Assembly: GCA_964396055.1 (NCBI GenBank)
Contig: CAYNDV010000004.1
Coordinates: 1 to 64,000, forward strand
DNA: 64,000 bases
Source of the DNA: CAYJPV01 sp964396055
Lineage (GTDB): Bacteria; Acidobacteriota; Vicinamibacteria; Vicinamibacterales; JAKQTR01
Direction: 5' to 3'
Made by a program: the position numbers and the translations under genes. This document shows, in pieces, positions 59,290 to 64,000 of the stretch. The notes beneath the pieces are model-generated. The model ran no database searches and was not told the origin of the DNA. It saw nothing but the letters and a program-made list of their open reading frames with translations. The stretch's first letter is position 1. Each line of letters opens with the position of its first letter.

Positions 59290-60281
59290 TGGGCAAGATC
59301 CTCACCCAGGAAGAAATCGACCTGCTGCTGGGATCGGCCAGCGAGCTCCGCAAGGAGTCGCCGACGTCGATGCCGTCGGTGAACTCCGTCACCTACGACT
59401 TCCGGCGCCCCGACCGGGTGTCGAAGGAGCAGCTGCGAGCCCTGCACCTGCTCCACGACCGCTTCGCCCGCAACGTATCGGCCTCGCTGTCCGCGTACCT
59501 GCGCACGGTCACCGACGTGTCGATCGTGTCGGTCGAGCAGTTGACCTACGCCGAATTCCTGATGTCGCTGCCGGACCCGACGGCCTTCTACGCCCTCACG
59601 CTGTCGCCGATGGACGGCGTCGGTGCCCTGGAGCTGAACCCCACGCTGGCCTTCACGATGATCGACCGGATCCTCGGCGGCAGCGGCAAGGGCGTGCAGC
59701 TGAACCGTGCGCTGACGGAGATCGAGCAGAACGTCGTCGATGGCATCATCAAGCTCGTCCTCGAGAACCTCGGCGAGGCGTGGAAGTCCATCCACGAAGT
59801 GCAGTTCCGCATCACCGGCCGCGAGACCCGCCCGCAGATGCTGCAGGTGGCCGCGCCCAACGAAACGGTGCTGCTCCTGGTCTTCGACATCCGCCTCGGC
59901 GAGGCGCGCGGCATGCTCAACTTCTGCCTGCCGGCGGCCACCATCGAGGCCTTCGGCGACCTCTTCACCCAGGGCTGGTACCGCTCGCGCCGCGAGCCGT
60001 CGGCCGCCCAGCGCGAGGCCCTCTTCCGGTCCCTCGGGCGCGTGCCGCTGCCCGTGACGGCGTTCCTCGAGACGTCGATGACCGCGCGCGAGGTCGTCCA
60101 GCTGACCCCGGGCGACGTGATCTCGCTCGGGCGGCAGATTACACACCCGGTGAAGGTCCGGGTGGGCGCCACCACGAAGTACGCGGGCCGCCTCGTCCGG
60201 CACGGCGGCCGCATGGCCATCGCCGTGAGCGACGCGCCCGGCCGGCCGGGCGCCCAGACGCAGACAGGGAGCGCAGCGTGA
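59289..60281 (+). CDS. fliM: Flagellar motor switch protein FliM
   Basis: 330 residues, ATG sharing one base with the fliA stop (TGATG). N-terminal CheY-binding peptide LTQEEIDLLLG, middle CheC-like domain (LHDRFARNVSASLSAYLRT, ALELNPTLAFTMIDRILGG), C-terminal SpoA domain (VVQLTPGDVISLGRQITHPVKVRVG). Complete C-ring protein. Confidence 0.96.
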   Translation: MGKILTQEEIDLLLGSASELRKESPTSMPSVNSVTYDFRRPDRVSKEQLRALHLLHDRFARNVSASLSAYLRTVTDVSIVSVEQLTYAEFLMSLPDPTAFYALTLSPMDGVGALELNPTLAFTMIDRILGGSGKGVQLNRALTEIEQNVVDGIIKLVLENLGEAWKSIHEVQFRITGRETRPQMLQVAAPNETVLLLVFDIRLGEARGMLNFCLPAATIEAFGDLFTQGWYRSRREPSAAQREALFRSLGRVPLPVTAFLETSMTAREVVQLTPGDVISLGRQITHPVKVRVGATTKYAGRLVRHGGRMAIAVSDAPGRPGAQTQTGSAA

Positions 60282-61048
60282 CTGAACGGGACGTCCTCCG
60301 GGCGCTGATCGAGGAACTGGCCAACGTCGCCGCGGCCATGGTCGGCGGCGACGCCCGCGTCGAGCCCGGCACGGGCGAGCAGGCGGCTGTCCAGGTGCTG
60401 ACCTTCGGCGTGACCGGGCCCGTGGAGGGCCATGCGGTGCTCGGGCTGCACACCGATGACGCCCGCATGCTGGCCGGGCTCGTCATGGGATTCGACGAGC
60501 CGCCCTCCGACGATGTCATCACCGACAGCCTGCAGGAAATGTCGCAGCAGGCGGCCAGCGCCGTGACCGTCAGCCTCGGCGCGCCGCTCAAGGTCGTCGT
60601 GGACGGCCCGGTGCACGTCTCGGCCGCCGTGCCGACCACGGCCGACTGGGCGACGCTCTCGGCCGGCAGCCTCACCTTGCGCGTGGCCATGTGGCACAGC
60701 CTGGCGCCCGCGCGCACCGCCGCGCCCAGGCCCGCGGCTGCCCCGTCGGCGCCCGCGCCCCAGGGCCGCCCGCCCGCCGCATCCGCCGGCAACCTGGATC
60801 TGATCCTCGACATCGAACTGCCCTTGTGGGTACGGTTCGGATCGACCGCCATGACGCTGCAGGCGCTCTGCAAGGTCGGGCCCGGGACCACGATCGACCT
60901 CGAGCGATCGCCGGACGACCCGGTGGACGTCATGGTCAACGACACCGTCATCGCCCGGGGCGAGGTGGTCGTCGTGGCGGGGAATTACGGCGTGCGCGTG
61001 ACCGAGGTCGTGAGCACGACGGACCGCATCCGGTCCATGGCCGGATAG
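60278..61048 (+). CDS. fliY: FliY-like CheC/FliN switch protein
   Basis: 256 residues, GTG start overlapping the fliM stop (GTGA). N-terminal half is CheC-like: helix IEELANVAAAMVG keeps E-x-x-N, while the second helix DSLQEMSQQAASAV has Gln where Asn is usual, so at most one phosphatase centre. After a Pro/Ala linker (about 145-170) a SpoA domain follows (IELPLWVRFGSTAMTLQALCKV ... DPVDVMVNDTVIARGEVVVV). This is the FliY architecture known from Firmicutes and some other phyla, here beside a normal FliN at 51042. Confidence 0.88.
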   Translation: MTERDVLRALIEELANVAAAMVGGDARVEPGTGEQAAVQVLTFGVTGPVEGHAVLGLHTDDARMLAGLVMGFDEPPSDDVITDSLQEMSQQAASAVTVSLGAPLKVVVDGPVHVSAAVPTTADWATLSAGSLTLRVAMWHSLAPARTAAPRPAAAPSAPAPQGRPPAASAGNLDLILDIELPLWVRFGSTAMTLQALCKVGPGTTIDLERSPDDPVDVMVNDTVIARGEVVVVAGNYGVRVTEVVSTTDRIRSMAG

Positions 61049-61067
61049 CCGAGGCTGAGGAGGCCGC

Positions 61068-61466
61068 GTGATCTACGTCGTCACGGTGCTGATTGTCGTT
61101 GCCCTGGTGCAGAGCTGGCTGCTGTGGCGTCTGGTCCGCCTGATGGGGCAGATGGCGCGCTTCGACGAGCGCCTGACCCGCTGCACCCAGGGGCTGAACC
61201 TGCTGGTGGACACCACCGAAGCGGGATTCGCCATGCTCGGCGGGGAACTGGGGAAGGTCACGGCGGCGCCGCCGCCGCGCGCCGCCGGCAAGGGCACTAC
61301 CAGACGCATCGTCAACGCCGCCAAGCGCGGGCGCTCGGTGCCCGAGATCGCCGCCCGCGAGGGGCTGTCGGAAGGCGAGGTGCGCCTGCGCATGCACCTG
61401 GCCGATACGCCGCCGGCCGACACGCCGGCCCGCCCGGGAGATCGCCGTGGTCCAGTGCGCCCGTAA
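61068..61466 (+). CDS. DUF2802-like protein with N-terminal membrane helix
   Basis: 132 residues, GTG start with AGGAGG upstream. Membrane helix at 1-20 (MIYVVTVLIVVALVQSWLLW), then a short linker helix and a C-terminal helix-turn-helix-like segment RRIVNAAKRGRSVPEIAAREGLSEGEVRLRMHL that matches the DUF2802 pattern, a family often found in flagellar/chemotaxis loci. Role unknown; perhaps a membrane-tethered factor. Overlaps the next gene by 20 bp. Confidence 0.75.
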   Translation: MIYVVTVLIVVALVQSWLLWRLVRLMGQMARFDERLTRCTQGLNLLVDTTEAGFAMLGGELGKVTAAPPPRAAGKGTTRRIVNAAKRGRSVPEIAAREGLSEGEVRLRMHLADTPPADTPARPGDRRGPVRP

Positions 61467-62256
61467 CGGCTGCCGCCGCCGCATCCCCGACATCCTGGCG
61501 GCCTACACGCCGCTGGGCATGTCCATCGACGACCACTGGTACTGCTCGACGCGGTGCGTCGAAGAGGCCGTGCGCTGCCGCATCCGGGACCTGCCGCCGG
61601 TGGAACCGGCCTACCAGCAGGGCTGGCGTTCGATGCGGCTGGGCTCCCTGTTGATCCAGCAGGCCGGCCTGTCGCGCGACACGGTCGAAGCCGCCCTGGC
61701 CGAGTTCGGCGGGGCGAACGTGCCGATCGGCCGCGCCCTGCGCGAACTGGGGCTCGTGTCGGCCGAAGACGTGCTGCGCGCCCTCGCCACCCAGGCCGGC
61801 GTCCGCTACCTGGCTGCGGTCAACCCGCAGGTGGTGGCCCACCGGCCCGGCGAGTTGCCGCGGGACGTCGTGCGCGCCCTCGGGATCGTGCCGCTTGCCG
61901 CCGATGCCCGCAAACGCGAGATGCAGGTGGCCTGTGCCGCGCCCGTGCCCGGCCTGGCCGTGCGCGCCCTGACGCGGCTCACCGCCTGGTCGGTCGAACC
62001 GCTCCTGGTCGCCGACGAGGTGTTGCCGCACCTGGTGGAACTCTACGCGTCGGCCCGCCACCCGCGGGCGGTGCCCGTCGGGGCCGTTTGCGACCCGCGG
62101 TCCGGCCCGGCGCGCGTCGCGCAGTTCGCAAAGCGACGCCGCGCCGTCCGGATGGTGCACGAGCGCTGCGACCCGTACGTGTGGGTCCGCCTGGACGGCA
62201 ACGGATCGACAGCCGACGTCCTGATGATGATGCCCGAGCCCGGGAGGGGGTACTGA
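61447..62256 (+). CDS. MshEN-domain putative cyclic-di-GMP receptor with N-terminal cysteine cluster
   Basis: 269 residues, GTG start after GGGAG. The first 40 residues contain C4, C9, C33, C37 with H30, a likely zinc ribbon. From residue 64 an MshEN/GSPII_E_N domain starts with RLGSLLIQQAGLS, matching the cyclic-di-GMP-binding consensus RLGxxLxxxGxIS; a second half-site PIGRALRELGLVSAEDVLRAL follows. No secretion ATPase domain is attached. Lies between DUF2802 and flgF in the flagellar operon, so it could couple cyclic-di-GMP to flagellar assembly. Confidence 0.78.
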   Translation: MVQCARNGCRRRIPDILAAYTPLGMSIDDHWYCSTRCVEEAVRCRIRDLPPVEPAYQQGWRSMRLGSLLIQQAGLSRDTVEAALAEFGGANVPIGRALRELGLVSAEDVLRALATQAGVRYLAAVNPQVVAHRPGELPRDVVRALGIVPLAADARKREMQVACAAPVPGLAVRALTRLTAWSVEPLLVADEVLPHLVELYASARHPRAVPVGAVCDPRSGPARVAQFAKRRRAVRMVHERCDPYVWVRLDGNGSTADVLMMMPEPGRGY

Positions 62257-62981
62257 TGGCCGGAGGGATCTACTCGGCGCTCAGCGGACTGCAGTCGAAC
62301 ACCGCGCGGCTGGATCGCCTGGCGACGGACATCGCCAACGCGGGCACCACCGGCTACCGGTCCGAACGTTCGGCCATGCAGCAGGCCGACCGGCCCAATT
62401 TCTCCGACATGCTCGACTCGGCCGTCGATGTCGCGCTGGCGCCGTCCTCGTCGGACTTCCGGACCGGCGCCATCGCGCCAACGGGCCGCGACCTGGACGT
62501 GGCGGTGGAGGGCGACGGATTCTTCGCCGTGCAGACCTCCGCTGGCGTCCGCTACACCCGCAACGGCCACTTCACACGCTCGGGTGACGGAATCCTGACC
62601 GCCACGGACGGCAGCACGGTCCTCGGGACCGACGGCAAGCCCATCAAGATGGCGTCGGGCGAGGTCGAGATCGAGCCCGACGGCACGATCAAGGCCGGCG
62701 GCGTCAGCGCCGGGCGCCTCCAGGTGGTGACCTTCGCCGATCCGTCGAAGCTCGTACGCGGGGATGGCGTGCGTTTCCGGGCCCCTGAGGGCGTGACGGC
62801 GCAGCCGGCCGAGGACATGCGGGTGAAGGCCGGCGCGCTCGAGCAGGCCAACGTCACCCTGCCCGAACGGATGGCACAGTTGGTGCAGTTGTCACGAGGG
62901 TTCGAAGCGCTGCAGCGCGGGCTGTCGGTGCTGACCAACGAGATCGACGGCCGGGCCATCGTGGAGCTGGGCCGTCGCTGA
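62256..62981 (+). CDS. flgF: Flagellar proximal rod protein FlgF
   Basis: 241 residues; ATG shares a base with the previous TGA. N-terminal GIYSALSGLQSNTARLDRLATDIANAGTTGYRSER, middle VEGDGFFAVQTSAGVRYTRNGHF and C-terminal QLVQLSRGFEALQRGLSVLTNEI are axial-protein motifs. FlgF and FlgG are paralogs; the shorter length and first position indicate FlgF. Confidence 0.9.
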   Translation: MAGGIYSALSGLQSNTARLDRLATDIANAGTTGYRSERSAMQQADRPNFSDMLDSAVDVALAPSSSDFRTGAIAPTGRDLDVAVEGDGFFAVQTSAGVRYTRNGHFTRSGDGILTATDGSTVLGTDGKPIKMASGEVEIEPDGTIKAGGVSAGRLQVVTFADPSKLVRGDGVRFRAPEGVTAQPAEDMRVKAGALEQANVTLPERMAQLVQLSRGFEALQRGLSVLTNEIDGRAIVELGRR

Positions 62982-63007
62982 CGGCAGCGGGGCAGGAGAA
63001 CGGAACG

Positions 63008-63796
63008 ATGATCAGGGCGCTCTACACGGCGGCCAGCGGGATGTCGGCCCAGCAGGCCAACATCGACAACGTCGCGCACAACCTCGCCAACGTGAACACC
63101 ACCGGCTTCAAGAAGAGCCGCATGGAGTTCGAGGACCTGGTGTACCAGCAGGCCAAGGCCGCCGGCAGCCCCACGTCCACCAGCGGCGAGGCGCCCATCG
63201 GCCTCGAAATCGGCCTCGGCACCAAGCCCGTGGCCACCGCCCGCGACTTCAGCACGGGCAACCTGCGATCGACCAGCAATCCCCTCGACCTCGCCGTCGA
63301 GGGCCGCGGCTTCTTCCAGGTGTCGCTGCCCGACGGCAGCCTGGCCTACACCCGCTCGGGGTCCCTGCACCTCGACGCGCAGGGCAACCTCGTCACCGCC
63401 GAGGGCTACCCGCTCGATCCGCAGATCACGATTCCGCCCAACGCCACCGCCGTGACGATCGCCAGGACCGGCATCGTCTCGGTGTCGATGCCCGGACAGT
63501 CGGCGCCGCAGGAAGTGGGCACGCTCGAGCTGGCGAGCTTCCAGAATCCCGCGGGGCTCGAGGGCCTCGGCGCGAACCTCTTTGCCGTCACCACCGCCTC
63601 GGGCGAACCCACGACGGGCGTGCCCGGCTCGGACGGCATGGGCACCCTGGCCCAGGGCTTCCTCGAAGAGTCCAACGTGAGCGTGGTCGAGGAGATGGTC
63701 AACATGATCCTCGGCCAGCGCGCCTACGAAGCGAACTCCCGCGTCGTGAAGGCCGCCGATGAAATGCTGCAGCAGGTCAATCAGCTGGCGCGGTAG
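63008..63796 (+). CDS. flgG: Flagellar distal rod protein FlgG
   Basis: 262 residues. MIRALYTAASGMSAQQANIDNVAHNLANVNTTGFKKSRMEFEDLVYQ is diagnostic for FlgG; EGRGFFQVSLPDGSLAYTRSG and the C-terminal ILGQRAYEANSRVVKAADEMLQQVNQL complete it. GGAGAA precedes the ATG. The 3' end overlaps the probable start of flgA. Confidence 0.96.
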   Translation: MIRALYTAASGMSAQQANIDNVAHNLANVNTTGFKKSRMEFEDLVYQQAKAAGSPTSTSGEAPIGLEIGLGTKPVATARDFSTGNLRSTSNPLDLAVEGRGFFQVSLPDGSLAYTRSGSLHLDAQGNLVTAEGYPLDPQITIPPNATAVTIARTGIVSVSMPGQSAPQEVGTLELASFQNPAGLEGLGANLFAVTTASGEPTTGVPGSDGMGTLAQGFLEESNVSVVEEMVNMILGQRAYEANSRVVKAADEMLQQVNQLAR

Positions 63797-64000
63797 CGCG
63801 CGGCTCGTGACGGCTGCCGTCCTGCTGCTGGCCTGGGCCGCAGGCGCCGCCGCCGACGAGGCGTCCGTGCGCGCCGCCATCCTGCAGGCCGTGCAGGCCC
63901 GCATGGGGACGACGGCCGAGGTGCGGCTCGACGACCTGCGCGTGGACGTGCCCGCGGGCGCCGTGTCCATCACGGCCAGCCCCGAGCCGGGATCGCGCTG
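63759..64000 (+). CDS. flgA: P-ring assembly chaperone FlgA, cut by window end
   Basis: First 80 codons only. The ATG at 63759 overlaps flgG by 38 bp and gives a good Sec signal peptide: basic n-region (MKCCSRSISWRGSARL), hydrophobic core (TAAVLLLAWAAGAAA) and cut before DEASV. A GTG at 63807 would give a signal without a charged n-region. The mature start VRAAILQAVQARMGTTAEVRLDDLRVDV fits the N-terminal domain of FlgA. Located after flgG as in many flagellar operons; flgH and flgI are expected next. Confidence 0.75.
   Translation, partial: MKCCSRSISWRGSARLVTAAVLLLAWAAGAAADEASVRAAILQAVQARMGTTAEVRLDDLRVDVPAGAVSITASPEPGSR

Noticed and set aside
1..64000. tRNA, rRNA, riboswitch, prophage or insertion sequence
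   Set aside because: No cloverleaf-like segments, transposase or integrase-like proteins, or conserved RNA motifs were recognised on reading; a covariance-model scan would be needed to exclude small RNAs.

Overview
This 64 kb window is very GC-rich and gene-dense and looks like a chromosomal segment of an Acidobacteriota genome, most likely class Vicinamibacteria. Support for this: a secreted von Willebrand protein of the type known from Acidobacteria (29744-30691), frequent GTG/TTG starts, many ATGA/GTGA/TGATG stop-start overlaps, and two cell-surface FG-GAP/IPT/CARDB proteins. The phylum assignment is inference; no rRNA or other marker gene is present. I saw no tRNA, rRNA, CRISPR array, IS element or phage gene.

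Layout. (1) 1-1.7 kb: two heptanucleotide tandem arrays beside a two-module polyphosphate:AMP phosphotransferase. (2) 1.8-9.1 kb: two paralogous secreted FG-GAP/IPT/CARDB proteins with matching promoters, flanking a GT117-like (DUF2723) membrane glycosyltransferase. (3) 9.0-27.2 kb: a glycan island, almost all on the minus strand. It has a TPR/GT9-like transferase, a GT4, a GT8-like transferase, a divergently oriented Maf/DUF115 motility-accessory glycosyltransferase, a giant GT4/pseudo-radical-SAM/sulfotransferase fusion, an intact radical SAM/SPASM-like protein, a GT2-like protein, an unknown 215-residue protein, a WavE-like transferase, two sugar nucleotidyltransferases, a HAD phosphatase and a cupin. 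(4) 27.3-33.9 kb: metabolic and housekeeping genes (GDPD, DUF202, sialidase-like, VWA, pgl, zwf, PPK2 and a 51-residue membrane protein), with compact divergent promoters. (5) 34-40.1 kb: signalling genes: a CBS-GGDEF-EAL protein, cheX-cheY, a soluble histidine kinase facing an NtrC-type regulator, and a stand-alone receiver protein. (6) 40.2-64 kb: a flagellar cluster: flgB-flgC-fliE-fliF-fliG-fliH-fliI-fliJ-flgD-flgE-fliK, then fliL-fliN-fliO-fliP-fliQ-fliR-flhB-flhA-flhF-flhG-fliA-fliM-fliY-DUF2802-MshEN-flgF-flgG-flgA (cut by the window end).

How the parts fit. Both halves of the flagellar cluster are preceded by good sigma-54 (-24/-12) promoters, and a sigma-54-dependent activator with an intact GAFTGA motif lies just upstream. 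This suggests a FlrBC-like hierarchy, with sigma-28 (FliA) encoded inside the second operon for late genes. Cyclic-di-GMP may enter twice: through the GGDEF-EAL protein and through an MshEN-domain protein inside the operon. The glycan island contains a Maf-family protein, so flagellin or another surface protein is a plausible glycan acceptor.

Most notable observations: the three-part fusion whose radical-SAM region has lost its cluster cysteines; a Rossmann-like module recurring in four neighbouring proteins; a composite double-palindrome element sitting on the stop codons of two unrelated genes 23 kb apart; and symmetric TAGKATA -10 elements that appear to drive divergent, nearly leaderless genes.
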